Source: Coralloluteibacterium stylophorae
GTDB lineage: Bacteria; Pseudomonadota; Gammaproteobacteria; Xanthomonadales; Xanthomonadaceae
Direction: 5' to 3'
DNA: 64,000 nucleotides
NCBI RefSeq assembly: GCF_018122625.2
Contig: NZ_JAGQFT020000009.1
Coordinates: 124,001 to 188,000 of the forward strand
Shown here in pieces: positions 51,388 to 61,153 of the stretch; the first letter of the stretch is position 1, and every line of letters starts with the position of its first letter. Below the pieces are notes generated by a model. That model saw only the letters and a program-made list of their open reading frames with translations, made no database searches and was not told where the DNA came from. The position numbers and the translations under genes are program-made.

Positions 51388-52271
51388 GCGCCCTGCTCCC
51401 GGTCCAGCAGCGCCTGCTTGAGCCCGACCCCCCAGCGATAGCCGCCCAGGCTGCCGTCGCCGCGGCGCACGCGGTGGCAGGGCACGACCAGGGCGACGCG
51501 GTTGCGCCCGCAGGCGCGGCCCACCGCGCGCGCCGAGCCGGGTGCGCCGATCGCAGCGGCGATCTCCGCGTAGCTGCGGCTGGCGCCGGCGGGGATCGCC
51601 ATCAGCGCCTGCCACACGCGGACCTCGAACGCGGTGCCGAGCAGATCGAGGTCCAGCGCCACCGACGCACCGCGCAGGGCCTGCGCCACCGCCCCGATGC
51701 GCGGGGCGAGGAAGGCGTCGCGGCCGCAGTCCACCGCCTCCAGCGCCGCCCGCGGGAACTCGGCACGCAGCGTCCGCTCGAGGCCGGCATCGTCCGCGCC
51801 GAGGAGCACCGCGCAGATCCCGCGCACGGTCGCGGCGACCAGCGCGCGGCGGCCACTGGCGGCGGTAAGGCCGCTGTCGAGGGTGCACCAGCGGATCTCG
51901 ACGCCGAGGCCGCCGCGCCCGTAACGCGCCGGCGTCATGCCCAGGCGCGCCGCGCCGTGCTCGTAGATCCGGCTCGGCGATCCGTAGCCGGCGCCGTACA
52001 GCGCGCCGGTGACGTCGTCGCCGGCCCGCAGTGCGCGCTTGAAGCCGCGCAGGCGCCGGGCGGCGCGGTACTGCGCCGGCGACAGCCCGAACGCGGCGCG
52101 GAAGCGGCGCTGCAGGTGGGCCGGGCTCCAGCCGCTGACGGCGGCGAGCTCGGCCAGCGAGGCATCGGCCTGGTCGAGGCGGTGCGCGACCGCCAGCAAC
52201 CGCGGCTCGATGGCCGGCTCGCTGGCCGCCGCGGCGGGATCGATAGCGGGGGAAAGGGCCGCGGGGCGCAT
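51384..52271 (-). CDS. Ada-like AraC regulator and O6-methylguanine methyltransferase
   Basis: 295 residues. AraC-type HTH pair (about 20-115, two QRRFRAAFGLSP-like helices), a ribonuclease-H-like domain and the methyltransferase core with VVPCHRVRRGDGSLGGYRWG, where Cys of PCHR accepts the alkyl group. The Ada N-terminal zinc domain that takes methyl from phosphotriesters is missing, so this is a two-domain variant. It may activate a small regulon including the YedA-like gene with which it overlaps. Confidence 0.92.
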   Translation of the reverse strand: MRPAALSPAIDPAAAASEPAIEPRLLAVAHRLDQADASLAELAAVSGWSPAHLQRRFRAAFGLSPAQYRAARRLRGFKRALRAGDDVTGALYGAGYGSPSRIYEHGAARLGMTPARYGRGGLGVEIRWCTLDSGLTAASGRRALVAATVRGICAVLLGADDAGLERTLRAEFPRAALEAVDCGRDAFLAPRIGAVAQALRGASVALDLDLLGTAFEVRVWQALMAIPAGASRSYAEIAAAIGAPGSARAVGRACGRNRVALVVPCHRVRRGDGSLGGYRWGVGLKQALLDREQGA

Positions 52272-52356
52272 GCGGGAACACCGATGTCAGGGGCCACGAA
52301 GCGTAGCGGGCGCCCGAGGGCGCCCGCTATCCGGATCCTGCGATACCGCGTTGCGG

Positions 52357-54507
52357 TCAGTCGGCCCAGGCCGTGCCGGTCGCGCCCGGCGGCAGGACCT
52401 GCGCGGCGAGCTGGCCGTCCGCGGTGAGCAGGTCGACCGCGTCCACCAGGATCGCCGCCGATTCGCGCAGCAGCGGGTCGGGACGGTCCTCGGCCGCCTT
52501 TTCGCGGGCGATGTCCTTCAGCACGTCGCGCTCGCCGGCCTGCAGGCCGTCGTCGTCGAACACCGCGGCCTCGTCCGGCTCCAGGCCCGCGGCCTTGCGC
52601 TCGGCCTGGCGCCGCTCGCGGCGCGCATCGTCCTCGCGCCGCTCGGCCAGGCGCTCGGCCTCGTTGAGCGAAATCGACTTCTCCTCGCGCTCGGCACGGA
52701 CCTTGGCCACGTCCTCGGTCCACCACTGGAACTCCAGGTCCTTGGCGGCGCGGGCGTCGTGGCGCGCACGCAGCTGCGGCAGCAGCGGCGCGAAGTTGCC
52801 GACCCGGCGGTACGGCGCCGGCGCGATCTCGGTCCACGGCAGCGCGTTGTCGTAGGTGCTTTCCCCATACTCGGTGGCGTCGAGCGTCACCGGGAACTGG
52901 ATGTCGGGCAGCACGCCCTTGTGCTGGGTGCTGCCGCCGGAGATGCGGAAGAACTCGGCCACGGTCAGCTTGAGCTGGCCGAACTTGGCCTCGCCGCCCT
53001 TCGGGAAGCGGTCGAGGTCGACCAGGTTCTGCACCGTACCCTTGCCGAAGGTCTGCTCGCCGATGATCAGGCCACGGCCGTAGTCCTGGATCGCCGCGGC
53101 GAAGATCTCCGAGGCCGAGGCCGAGGCCCGGTTGACCAGCACCGCGAGCGGACCGTCCCAGGCCACGCCGGCCTCGGTGTCGCCCTGCACGGCGGTGCGC
53201 TTGGCCGCATCCTGCACCTGCACGACCGGACCGCGGTCGATGAACAGGCCGGTGAGTTCGATCGCCTCGGTCAGCGAGCCGCCGCCGTTGTTGCGCAGGT
53301 CCATCACCACCGCATCGATGCCCTGGCCCTTGAACTCGCGCAGGATCCGCGCGACGTCGCGGGTGGCCGAGGCGTAGTCGGCCGCGTTGCGGCGACGGCC
53401 CTCGAAGTCCTGGTAGAAGGTCGGCAGCTCGACCACGCCGACCTGGCGGCCGTCGATCTCGAGCACCTCGCTCTTGGCCGCCTGCTCCTCGATGCGCACG
53501 CGGTCGCGGGTGATCACCACGTCGCGGCTCTTGGCGTCCATGCCGTCCTCGGCGGCGAGGTACTGCAGGTGCACGTCGGTGCCCTTCTTGCCGCGGATCA
53601 GCTGCACCACGTCGTCGATGCGCCAGCCGACCACGTCGGTCAGCTCGCCGCGCGCGCCCTGCCCGACCGCCGAGATCCGGTCGCCCGGCTGCAGCGTCGA
53701 GCGCGAGGCCGGGCCGCCGGGCACGATCTCGCGGACCACGACGTAGTCGTCGTGGCGCTGCAGGACCGCGCCGATGCCCTCGAGCGACAGCGACATCGCC
53801 TGGTTGAAGTTCTCCGCGCTCTTCGGGTTCAGGTAGGAGGTGTGCGGGTCGACCGAGGCCGCGTAGGCATTCATGAACACCTGGAAGGCGTCCTCGGAAT
53901 CCAGCTCGCGCACGCGCTCCTCGAGATTGGCGTAGCGCTTGTCCAGGGTCTCGCGGATCTGGTCCTCGTCCTTGCCGGCCAGCTTCAGGCGCAGCCAGTC
54001 GTTCTTGACCGACTTGCGCCACAGCTCGTCGAGCTCGGCCGGGGTCTGCGCCCACGCCGCATCCTCGCGGTCGTAGCGCCAGTCCTCGTCGGCGCCGAAG
54101 TCGAAGCCGCTCTCCAGCAGCGCGCGCGCGTGCGCGGTGCGCTCGCCGACGCGGCGGACATAGGTGTTGAAGACATCGTAGGCCGGATCCAGGCCGGCGC
54201 CCTTGATCGCCTCGCCGAGCTGCGCCTTGTGCGAGCGGAAGCGGTCGATATCGGCGGCCAGGAAGAACAGCTTCTCGCTGTCGAGCGAATCGAGGTAGCG
54301 CTTGAGCACCTCGTCCTCGAGCCCGGCGTCCAGCGGCTTGGGCGCGTAGGCGTAGCGACTGTCGGAGAGCAGGCCGTAGACCATGCGCGCGGCGCCGGCC
54401 TGGCTGCCCTCGGGGGTGAGCTGGGCGGGATCCTGGGTGCGGGCCGCCAGGAGGGCGGGCGTGATCGCCAGGGCCAGGATGGCGATGCGTTTCAGCGACG
54501 GCGACAT
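52357..54507 (-). CDS. prc: Tail-specific C-terminal processing protease
   Basis: 716 residues with a signal peptide (1-23). N-terminal helical DUF3340-like region (about 35-235), PDZ (about 240-315), S41 catalytic domain with the Ser/Lys dyad in VNRASASASEIFAAAIQD (nucleophile Ser) and GEQTFGKGTVQNL, and a C-terminal DUF3340 helix region rich in Arg/Glu. It degrades periplasmic substrates such as PBP3 precursor and lipoproteins. Start ATG 54507 is set by the signal peptide; the frame continues upstream. Confidence 0.95.
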   Translation of the reverse strand: MSPSLKRIAILALAITPALLAARTQDPAQLTPEGSQAGAARMVYGLLSDSRYAYAPKPLDAGLEDEVLKRYLDSLDSEKLFFLAADIDRFRSHKAQLGEAIKGAGLDPAYDVFNTYVRRVGERTAHARALLESGFDFGADEDWRYDREDAAWAQTPAELDELWRKSVKNDWLRLKLAGKDEDQIRETLDKRYANLEERVRELDSEDAFQVFMNAYAASVDPHTSYLNPKSAENFNQAMSLSLEGIGAVLQRHDDYVVVREIVPGGPASRSTLQPGDRISAVGQGARGELTDVVGWRIDDVVQLIRGKKGTDVHLQYLAAEDGMDAKSRDVVITRDRVRIEEQAAKSEVLEIDGRQVGVVELPTFYQDFEGRRRNAADYASATRDVARILREFKGQGIDAVVMDLRNNGGGSLTEAIELTGLFIDRGPVVQVQDAAKRTAVQGDTEAGVAWDGPLAVLVNRASASASEIFAAAIQDYGRGLIIGEQTFGKGTVQNLVDLDRFPKGGEAKFGQLKLTVAEFFRISGGSTQHKGVLPDIQFPVTLDATEYGESTYDNALPWTEIAPAPYRRVGNFAPLLPQLRARHDARAAKDLEFQWWTEDVAKVRAEREEKSISLNEAERLAERREDDARRERRQAERKAAGLEPDEAAVFDDDGLQAGERDVLKDIAREKAAEDRPDPLLRESAAILVDAVDLLTADGQLAAQVLPPGATGTAWAD

Positions 54508-54643
54508 GTACGATCCTCGGTCTGCGGCGGCGCCTCGGGGCGCACGCCGCGGTGTGTCGTTTCCGGTGGTGATGCTACGACCGGAACCCGCTCGGTTTGT
54601 TCCCACTGTGCAACGGGACGAGGACAGGATGCCGTGGCGGCGT

Positions 54644-55660
54644 TCAGGCGACGTCGACGAAGCCCGCGTCGGCCGCCATGCGGTCGGCGTGGTAGGAAGA
54701 CCGTACCATCGGCCCGGAGGCGACGTGGGTGAAGCCCATCTCCAGGCCGATGCGTTCCAGTTCCGCGAATTCCTCCGGGCTCCAGTAGCGGATCACCGGA
54801 TGGTGGTGCGGGGTGGGCTGCAGGTACTGGCCGATGGTGATCATGTCGACGTCGTGGTCGCGCAGGTCCTGCAGGGTCTCGATCACCTGCTCGCGGGTCT
54901 CGCCCAGGCCGAGCATGATCCCGGACTTGGTCGGCACTCCCGGATGCTGCGCGCGGAAGCGCTTGAGCAGGGTCAGCGACCACTGGTAGTCGGCGCCCGG
55001 GCGGACGTCGCGGTACAGCGCCTTGGCCGTCTCCAGGTTGTGGTTGAACACGTCGGGCGGGTTGGTCGCCAGGATCTCCAGCGCGCGGTCCATGCGGCCC
55101 TTGCCGCGGAAGTCGGGGGTCAGGATCTCGATCCTGGTGCCGGGCGAGGCCTCGCGGACGCGGGCGATGCAGTCGACGAAGTGCTGGGCGCCGCCGTCGC
55201 GCAGGTCGTCGCGGTCGACCGAGGTGATCACCACGTAGCGCAGCTTCATGTCGGCGATGGTGCGCGCCAGGCTGGCCGGCTCGCCCGCATCCGGCGGCTT
55301 CGGCCGGCCGTGGGCGACGTCGCAGAACGAGCAGCGCCGGGTGCAGACCTCGCCGAGGATCATGAAGGTCGCGGTGCCGTGGCTGAAGCACTCGTGGATG
55401 TTCGGGCAGCTCGCCTCCTCGCACACGGTGACCAGGCGGTTCTCGCGCAGCCGCGCCTTGAGGTTGGCGACCGCATTGCCGGCCGGGATGCGCACGCGGA
55501 TCCAGCTCGGCTTGCGCAGGGTCGGTGCGTTCGGGTCGAACTTGACCGGGCTGCGCGCGATCTTGTCGCCGCCGATCTGCTTGCGGCCGGCCTCCAGCGC
55601 CGCGGGCGCGGCGGCATCGACGACGGCGAGGGGAATCGACTTCACGGAAGACTCGTTCAT
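54644..55660 (-). CDS. lipA: Lipoyl synthase
   Basis: 338 residues. Radical SAM enzyme inserting two sulfurs into octanoyl groups. Auxiliary cluster cysteines C80, C85 and C91 ([12 protein letters not shown]) and SAM cluster CxxxCxxC at C106, C110, C113 (CTRRCSFC), plus the C-terminal [10 protein letters not shown] serine. ATGA overlap with lipB. It serves the lipoyl domain of the E2 at 11-12.5 kb. Confidence 0.97.
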   Translation of the reverse strand: MNESSVKSIPLAVVDAAAPAALEAGRKQIGGDKIARSPVKFDPNAPTLRKPSWIRVRIPAGNAVANLKARLRENRLVTVCEEASCPNIHECFSHGTATFMILGEVCTRRCSFCDVAHGRPKPPDAGEPASLARTIADMKLRYVVITSVDRDDLRDGGAQHFVDCIARVREASPGTRIEILTPDFRGKGRMDRALEILATNPPDVFNHNLETAKALYRDVRPGADYQWSLTLLKRFRAQHPGVPTKSGIMLGLGETREQVIETLQDLRDHDVDMITIGQYLQPTPHHHPVIRYWSPEEFAELERIGLEMGFTHVASGPMVRSSYHADRMAADAGFVDVA

Positions 55661-56388
55661 GGACTGGCCACTGCGGACGGGAGCCCGGCCGCATCGGCGG
55701 GCTCGGAGAGATCGGGGAGCGCGTCGTCGTATTCGGCCCGGAAGCCGAGCGCGCGCGCAAGCTGGGGCAGCAGGGCGTCGGCGACGGTGCCGAGGTCGCC
55801 GGGGCCGCCGAGGGCCTGCACCGAGGTCACCGCCAGCCCCGCGTAGCCGCAGGGATTGATGCGCTGGTAGGGCGACAGGTCCATGGCCACGTTGAAGGCC
55901 AGGCCGTGGAAGCTGCAGCCGCGGCGCACGCGCAGGCCCAGCGCCATGACCTTGGCGGCACCGACGTAGATGCCGGGCGCGCCCTCGCGGCGCTCGCCGG
56001 CGATGCCCCAGCCGGCGAGGGTGTCGATGGTGGCCTGCTCGATCCGGTGCACCAGCTCGCGCACGCCGATGCCGAGCCGGCGCAGGTCGAGCATCGGATA
56101 GGCCACCAGCTGCCCGGGGCCGTGGTAGGTGACCTGGCCGCCGCGGTCGACCTTCACCACCGGGATGTCTCCCGGCATCAGCACGTGTTCGGCCTTGCCG
56201 GCCTGGCCGAGGGTGAACACCGGGTCGTGCTCGACCAGCCACAGCTCGTCGGGGGTGTCCGCGCCGCGCGCATCGGTGAAGCGCTGCATCGCATGCCACA
56301 CCGGCGCGTACGCCTGGCGCCCGAGCCGGCGCACCCGGCAGACAGGCACCGGCCCCGCGGCGACGTCCGCGGCGGCGGCGACGCTCAC
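55657..56388 (-). CDS. lipB: Octanoyltransferase
   Basis: 243 residues, GTG start overlapping the DUF493 stop (GTGA). Transfers octanoate from ACP to lipoyl domains. Catalytic C180 (INPCGYAGL) and K146 (GAAKVMALG) are visible, with [13 protein letters not shown] (83-95). Its 3' end overlaps the lipA start. Confidence 0.95.
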   Translation of the reverse strand: MSVAAAADVAAGPVPVCRVRRLGRQAYAPVWHAMQRFTDARGADTPDELWLVEHDPVFTLGQAGKAEHVLMPGDIPVVKVDRGGQVTYHGPGQLVAYPMLDLRRLGIGVRELVHRIEQATIDTLAGWGIAGERREGAPGIYVGAAKVMALGLRVRRGCSFHGLAFNVAMDLSPYQRINPCGYAGLAVTSVQALGGPGDLGTVADALLPQLARALGFRAEYDDALPDLSEPADAAGLPSAVASP

Positions 56389-56663
56389 AGCGTCCACTTG
56401 ATCTCCGGATGCGCGCGCAGGGCCTCGTGCACCGCGTCGTAGTCGGCGCGCGAGCGCGCCACGAAGCTCACCGTCACCGACACGTAGGTGCCCTTGGACG
56501 AGGGCTTGATGCGCAGGGTCTCGTGCAGCACCTGCAGGCCCAGCGCCTCGATCGCGCCGGTCACCTCGCTGTGCAGCTCGGCCTCCGAGGAGCCCATCGC
56601 GCTGACCTCGAAGGTGCCCGGGAACTGGAAGCCGTGTTCGGGATTGTCGGAATGGATGCTCAT
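56385..56663 (-). CDS. ybeD: DUF493/YbeD family protein
   Basis: 92 residues. ACT-like fold with [28 protein letters not shown] and [33 protein letters not shown], the usual C-terminus of YbeD. Always found beside lipB in gammaproteobacteria, thought to regulate lipoate synthesis. ATG 56663 fits the conserved length; upstream residues are not conserved. Confidence 0.93.
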   Translation of the reverse strand: MSIHSDNPEHGFQFPGTFEVSAMGSSEAELHSEVTGAIEALGLQVLHETLRIKPSSKGTYVSVTVSFVARSRADYDAVHEALRAHPEIKWTL

Positions 56664-56755
56664 GCGCGGCGGCCTTGGCTGCGGGCGACGGCGCCCGGCG
56701 GACGGGATGGGGGGCGCCGCCGCGATGCGCAAGCCCGCGGCGGCGGCCGTGCCGG

Positions 56756-57682
56756 TCAGTACTTCGGCACCGACGGGTCGATCTCGCTCGACCAGGCCTC
56801 GATGCCGCCCTCGACGTTGTGCACGTCGCGGAAGCCGAGCGCGCGGAAGTGCTCGGCGGCCTGGCGGCTGGAGACGCCGTGGTGGCAGAGGAAGGCCAGG
56901 GGCGTGGCCTTGTCGAACGCGGCGAGGCGGTCGTGGCTGGCCTGGTCGAGCACCTCGGCACCGGGGAACGGCGCGAACTCGCGGTCCTCGACCGGACGCA
57001 CGTCGACGACGGTGATGTCGCCGGCGTCCAGGCGCGCCTTCAGCGCGGCCACCGTCAGCGGCTTCACCGGGCCGGGCGCGTTCGGGTTGTGGATGGCGAT
57101 GCCGGCGCCGCGCGGACCCTCCGTCCAGCCGATCTGCAGGCCCTGCGCGCGCGGCGCGCTGGCGACGTCGAAGTACACGCGGATGCCGTTGGCCTCGGCC
57201 ACCACCTCGTGCCCGCTCGGCTCGGCCAAGCGCAGGTTGGCGTCGAAGCGCGGGCCGATCGACAGGTGCAGGGCCATGCCGGGATCGGCGTCGGCCATCG
57301 CGCTGCGGATCGCCTCGGCGGCCTCGTCGGAGATGGTGATCGCCGGCGGCGTGCGGTCGGGCTCGGGCAGGCCCAGCGCGGCGTGCAGCTCACCGGTGTT
57401 GAGCATGTGCTCGACGATGTCGCTGCCGCCGACCAGCTCGCGGTCGATGTAGAGCTGCGGCACCGTCGGCCAGTTGCCGTAGGTCTTGATGCCCTCGCGG
57501 ATCGCGGGGTCGGCCAGCACGTCGACGTGGCCGTACTCGACGCCGAGGCCGTTGAGGATGCCGCTGGCCTTGGCCGAGAAGCCGCACTGCGGCGCGGCCG
57601 GCGAGCCCTTCATGAACAGGACGATGCGGTTGTCGGCGAGGACGCCGTCGATGCGCGCGCGCAGGGCGGGGTCGAGGGACAT
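56756..57682 (-). CDS. Grx4-type monothiol glutaredoxin fused to A-type-like and rhodanese domains
   Basis: 308 residues. Domain 1 (about 1-108): monothiol glutaredoxin with CGFS (C33) and the [19 protein letters not shown] cis-proline segment. Domain 2 (about 112-196): A-type iron-sulfur carrier fold ([15 protein letters not shown]...[19 protein letters not shown]) without the cysteines of IscA. Domain 3 (about 205-308): rhodanese with [11 protein letters not shown] (C266). CGFS glutaredoxins carry [2Fe-2S] clusters with glutathione. ATG at 57682, AGGAG upstream. Confidence 0.88.
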   Translation of the reverse strand: MSLDPALRARIDGVLADNRIVLFMKGSPAAPQCGFSAKASGILNGLGVEYGHVDVLADPAIREGIKTYGNWPTVPQLYIDRELVGGSDIVEHMLNTGELHAALGLPEPDRTPPAITISDEAAEAIRSAMADADPGMALHLSIGPRFDANLRLAEPSGHEVVAEANGIRVYFDVASAPRAQGLQIGWTEGPRGAGIAIHNPNAPGPVKPLTVAALKARLDAGDITVVDVRPVEDREFAPFPGAEVLDQASHDRLAAFDKATPLAFLCHHGVSSRQAAEHFRALGFRDVHNVEGGIEAWSSEIDPSVPKY

Positions 57683-57708
57683 GGGAGCGACTCCTGGAAC
57701 GGGCGGGT

Positions 57709-57714
57709 ATTCTA
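57709..57714 (-). promoter_or_regulatory. -10 element of the glutaredoxin gene
   Basis: TAGAAT on the minus strand 27 bases upstream of the start codon; no clear -35. Confidence 0.5.
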
Positions 57715-57753
57715 GCGCCCCGCCCCGCCCGGCCTTCCGGATCGCTGAGTTCC

Positions 57754-58488
57754 GTGTTCACCTCCGCGCCCGATCCCGCGCCGCCCGCGGCGAGCCGCCT
57801 GGATGCCGTTGCCGTCGCCGTGCTGGTGGTGGCCTATCCGGTGCTGGCCCACCTGGCGCTGCACTTCCGCAGCATGCCGCTGACCGTCGCCGCCGGGATG
57901 GCGCTGGCGCTGGCCGCGCTGTGGAAGCCGCTCGCCGCCCTGCGCCCGGCGGCATGGCTGGCGGCCGCGGCGGCGCTGGCCGTCCTCTGCGGCCTGGCCT
58001 CGCTGCACCTGGCGGTGCTGCCGCTGTACCTGCCGCCGGTCGCGGCCAACCTGTTCATCGCCTGGATCTTCCTGCGCACGCTCGGCGGCGGGAACACGCC
58101 GCTGATCGCGCGGGTGGTCTGGCACCTGCACGACCGCCCGGACGCGCTCGAGCCCGACCTCGCCGCCTATGCCCGGCGCCTGACCTGGGTCTGGGGCGCC
58201 TTCTTCCTGGTCGTGGCCGCGGTCAGCGGCGCGCTGGCGGTGGTGGCCGAGCCCGACGGCATCCTCGCGCTGGCGGGGCTGCGCAACCCGCTGCCGCTGC
58301 CGCAGGCCTGGTGGTTCTGGTTCACCAACGTGGTCAACCTGTCCGCCGCGGGCGTGCTGATGGCCGCGGAGTTCGCGTACCGGCGCCGGCGCTTCCCGCA
58401 GCACCGCGCGCGCTACCCGACCCTGCTGGCCTTCCTGCGCCGCATGCGCACGACGCTGCCCGGGATCTGGCGCGACCTGGTCGCCTGA
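57754..58488 (+). CDS. COG4648 family membrane protein
   Basis: 244 residues from GTG 57754. Five or six membrane helices (about 20-36, 45-62, 68-100, 150-172, 195-210) and a basic C-terminus. Resembles COG4648 proteins, which in many bacteria sit in aryl-polyene/xanthomonadin type gene clusters. Function unknown. Its stop overlaps the following deacetylase start (TGATG). Confidence 0.75.
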   Translation: MFTSAPDPAPPAASRLDAVAVAVLVVAYPVLAHLALHFRSMPLTVAAGMALALAALWKPLAALRPAAWLAAAAALAVLCGLASLHLAVLPLYLPPVAANLFIAWIFLRTLGGGNTPLIARVVWHLHDRPDALEPDLAAYARRLTWVWGAFFLVVAAVSGALAVVAEPDGILALAGLRNPLPLPQAWWFWFTNVVNLSAAGVLMAAEFAYRRRRFPQHRARYPTLLAFLRRMRTTLPGIWRDLVA

Positions 58489-59318
58489 TGGCCGCCGCCA
58501 GCGGCGCAAGCGGCGCTCCGGTCCGCGGCCTGCGGCGTCGGGCGGCGGCGGCCATCGCCGCCCATCTGCCCGCCGCGGCCCTGCTCGCGTCGGGCGCGCC
58601 GCTGCCGGCGCTGGCTGCGCTGGCGGCGGCGCATGCGGTCTGGCTGTGGGGCACGCTGCGCCCCGGCTCGACCCTCTTCGGCCCGGTCCGGCGCCGTCTC
58701 GACCACGCCGACGGCGTCTGGCTCACGATCGACGACGGGCCGTCCGACGACACCCTGGCCATCCTCGACGCGCTCGGGCGCGCGGGCGCGCGGGCGACCT
58801 TCTTCCTCGTCGCCGACCGCGCCGGGCAGCGGCCGGACCTCGTCGCGGCGATCCGCGCGCGCGGGCATACGGTCGGCAACCACACCCAGAGCCACCCGTC
58901 CGCCCGCTTCTGGCGGCTCGGCCCGCGCCGGATGCAGGCGGAGATCGCCGGTGCGCAGGCGCAGCTCGCCGCGCTGTGCGACGGCGTGGCGCCGCGGCAT
59001 TTCCGCGCCGTGGCCGGACATGCGAACCCGTTCGTGGAGCCGGTGCTGCACGCGCTGGGGCTGGAGCGGGTCGCGTGGAGCGCGCGCGGCTACGACGCGG
59101 TCACCGGCGACGTCGCCACGGTGCTGCACCGGATCGAGCGCGACCTGGAGCCGGGCGCCATCGTGCTGCTGCACGAGGGCGCGGCGCACGGGCGCTGCCC
59201 GGCGATCGTCGAGGCCGTGCTCGCGGCGCTGGCGCGGCGCGAGCTGCGCACGACGCTGCCGGATTCAGCGGCGTTCGGCGACGACCAGCCAGTTGTTGAA
59301 GGGCGTCCGGCCCCATAG
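58488..59318 (+). CDS. Polysaccharide deacetylase (NodB-type)
   Basis: 276 residues. N-terminal hydrophobic region (about 22-55, Ala/Leu rich) suggests membrane attachment. NodB core with LTIDDGPSDDTL (D82, D83) and NHTQSHPS metal histidines (H132, H136), and later HEGAAHGRCPAIVEAV. Probably deacetylates a carbohydrate or amide in the envelope. Translationally coupled to the COG4648 gene. Its last 54 bases overlap the methyltransferase gene on the opposite strand. Confidence 0.85.
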   Translation: MAAASGASGAPVRGLRRRAAAAIAAHLPAAALLASGAPLPALAALAAAHAVWLWGTLRPGSTLFGPVRRRLDHADGVWLTIDDGPSDDTLAILDALGRAGARATFFLVADRAGQRPDLVAAIRARGHTVGNHTQSHPSARFWRLGPRRMQAEIAGAQAQLAALCDGVAPRHFRAVAGHANPFVEPVLHALGLERVAWSARGYDAVTGDVATVLHRIERDLEPGAIVLLHEGAAHGRCPAIVEAVLAALARRELRTTLPDSAAFGDDQPVVEGRPAP

Positions 59319-59933
59319 CGGGGTGAAGCGGGCCTCGAGCCCCAGTTCACCCAGGCGCGCCTCCAGCCCCCGTCGCGTCGGCAGGCTCCCGGGCGCGCTG
59401 CGCATCCAGCGGATCGCATGCGAGGCGAGGTCGGCGGCGCGGGTCACGCCCGCGCGCCAGCTGCCGTCGCGCAGGCCCGTGCGCATCACCAGGCGCGCGC
59501 CGGGACCCAGGCAGGCGGCGATCCGTTCCAGCGTCGCCGCCTGCGCCGCGGCCGGCAGGAACTGCAGCACGTCGAGCAGCAGCACGCTGCCACGGTGCGC
59601 GGGGAAGGCGCGGGCCAGGTCCATGACCTCGAAGCGCGCGCCGGCCAGTCCGACTCGTGCGGCGCCGGCCTGCGCCTGCGCGATCTTGCCGGCGTCGTTA
59701 TCGACGCCGCGGTAGTCCAGCGCGCGTCCGTGCGCCTGCGCGTAGTGCGCGACCAAGCCGATCCCGCAGCCGAGATCCAGCACCGGCATCGCCGCGCCAT
59801 CGAGCGCCCCGAGCACGCCCGCGTACAGCGGATCGCTGGCGAGCTTGCTGCGCGCGTAGTGGTAGTGCCAGCGGTCCGGCAGGAAGGCGTGCGCGATCTG
59901 CGCGGGCGTGGGCGCGGCGGCGGAGGTCTGCAT
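59265..59933 (-). CDS. Class I SAM-dependent methyltransferase
   Basis: 222 residues. SAM-binding motif VLDLGCGIGLVAHYA (about 50-64), DYRGVDND, LLLDVLQFLPAAAQ. Similar methyltransferases are found next to COG4648 proteins in pigment clusters. Convergent with the deacetylase, whose end it overlaps by 54 bases. No ribosome site stands out. Confidence 0.85.
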   Translation of the reverse strand: MQTSAAAPTPAQIAHAFLPDRWHYHYARSKLASDPLYAGVLGALDGAAMPVLDLGCGIGLVAHYAQAHGRALDYRGVDNDAGKIAQAQAGAARVGLAGARFEVMDLARAFPAHRGSVLLLDVLQFLPAAAQAATLERIAACLGPGARLVMRTGLRDGSWRAGVTRAADLASHAIRWMRSAPGSLPTRRGLEARLGELGLEARFTPLWGRTPFNNWLVVAERR

Positions 59934-60001
59934 GCGAGTGGGCGGCGAGGGGGTGCGCGCACCTTACCCGAGGCCGTCGCGGCGACGCCCGCGCGGCGGC
60001 A

Positions 60002-61030
60002 TCAGGCCGCCATGTCGAGCACCACCCGGCCCTCGATCCGGCCTTCGCGCATGCGCTGGAACACGTCGTTGATGCGGTCCAGCCGGTCGGTGGCGACCGT
60101 CGCCGCCACCCGGCCGTCGGCGGCGAACTGCAGCGACTCCTGCAGGTCCAGGCGGGTGCCGACGATGGAGCCGCGCACGGTGATGCCGTTGAGCACCATG
60201 TCGAAGATCGGCAGCGGGAAGTCGCCCGGCGGCAGGCCGACCAGGGACACCGTGCCGCCGCGGCGGACCATGTCCAGCGCCTGCCGGAAGGCGCGCGGGG
60301 CGACCGCGGTCACCAGCACGCCGTGGGCGCCGCCGATCTCCTTCTTCAGGAACGCCCCCGGATCGGTGGTGCGCGCATTGACCGCGACCGTGGCGCCGAG
60401 GCGCTGCGCCAGCGCGAGCTTGTCGTCGTCGACGTCGACCGCGGCCACGTTCATGCCCATGGTGTGCGCGTACTGGACCGCCATGTGCCCGAGCCCGCCG
60501 ATGCCGGAGATCACGACCCAGTCGCCGGCACGCGCGCCCGTCGCCTTCAGGCCCTTGTAGACGGTCACTCCGGCGCACAGGACCGGCGCGATCTCCACGA
60601 AGCCGACGCGGTCGGGCAGGCGCCCGACGTAGTCGGCGGCCGCCAGCGCATAGCCGGCGAAGCCGCCGTTGACTGAGTAGCCGGTGTTCTTCTGCGACTC
60701 GCACAGGGTCTCCCAGCCACCGAGGCAGTGCTCGCAGTGGCCGCAGGCCGAGTACAGCCAGGGAATGCCGACCCGGTCGCCCTCGCGCAGGTGGGCGACG
60801 CCCGCGCCGAGCGCGACCACGTGGCCCACGCCCTCGTGGCCGGGGATGAAGGGCGGCACCGGCTTGACCGGCCAGTCGCCCTCGGCGGCGTGCAGGTCGG
60901 TATGGCACACGCCGCAGGCCTCGATCCTGACCAGCATCTCGCCCGGCCCCGGGCGCGGCACCACCACCTCGCGGAGCTCCAGCGGCGCGCCGAACGCCGT
61001 GACCACCGCGGCCTGCATCGTGCGATCCAT
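60002..61030 (-). CDS. adhP: Zinc-dependent alcohol dehydrogenase
   Basis: 342 residues. Medium-chain dehydrogenase with catalytic zinc ligands C42 (CGVCHTD), H65 and E66 (PGHEGVG), and the later C; structural zinc cysteines C96, C99, C102, C110 ([15 protein letters not shown]). NAD motif [13 protein letters not shown]. Same architecture as E. coli AdhP and Pseudomonas AdhA. Interconverts ethanol-type alcohols and aldehydes. A perfect FNR/ANR box lies 64 bases upstream of the start codon. Confidence 0.94.
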   Translation of the reverse strand: MDRTMQAAVVTAFGAPLELREVVVPRPGPGEMLVRIEACGVCHTDLHAAEGDWPVKPVPPFIPGHEGVGHVVALGAGVAHLREGDRVGIPWLYSACGHCEHCLGGWETLCESQKNTGYSVNGGFAGYALAAADYVGRLPDRVGFVEIAPVLCAGVTVYKGLKATGARAGDWVVISGIGGLGHMAVQYAHTMGMNVAAVDVDDDKLALAQRLGATVAVNARTTDPGAFLKKEIGGAHGVLVTAVAPRAFRQALDMVRRGGTVSLVGLPPGDFPLPIFDMVLNGITVRGSIVGTRLDLQESLQFAADGRVAATVATDRLDRINDVFQRMREGRIEGRVVLDMAA

Positions 61031-61087
61031 GACACCACCTCGCGCATCGGGGAGGAGCCATGCTCGTCGCGCGCCCCGGCCGCGGCA

Positions 61088-61101
61088 TTGATCCGGATCA
61101 A
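61088..61101. promoter_or_regulatory. FNR/ANR box TTGATCCGGATCAA
   Basis: Perfect match to the FNR-type consensus TTGAT-N4-ATCAA with full dyad symmetry. Centred at 61094.5, between adhP (start 61030, minus) and the sigma gene (start 61154, plus). From adhP a transcription start near 61053 would put it at about -41.5, the class II position; a weak GAGCAT -10 is there. Confidence 0.75.
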
Positions 61102-61153
61102 AAGGCCACTGGGTGAACCTTCTTCCCGCCTGGCACGACTCCAACGGCGAACC

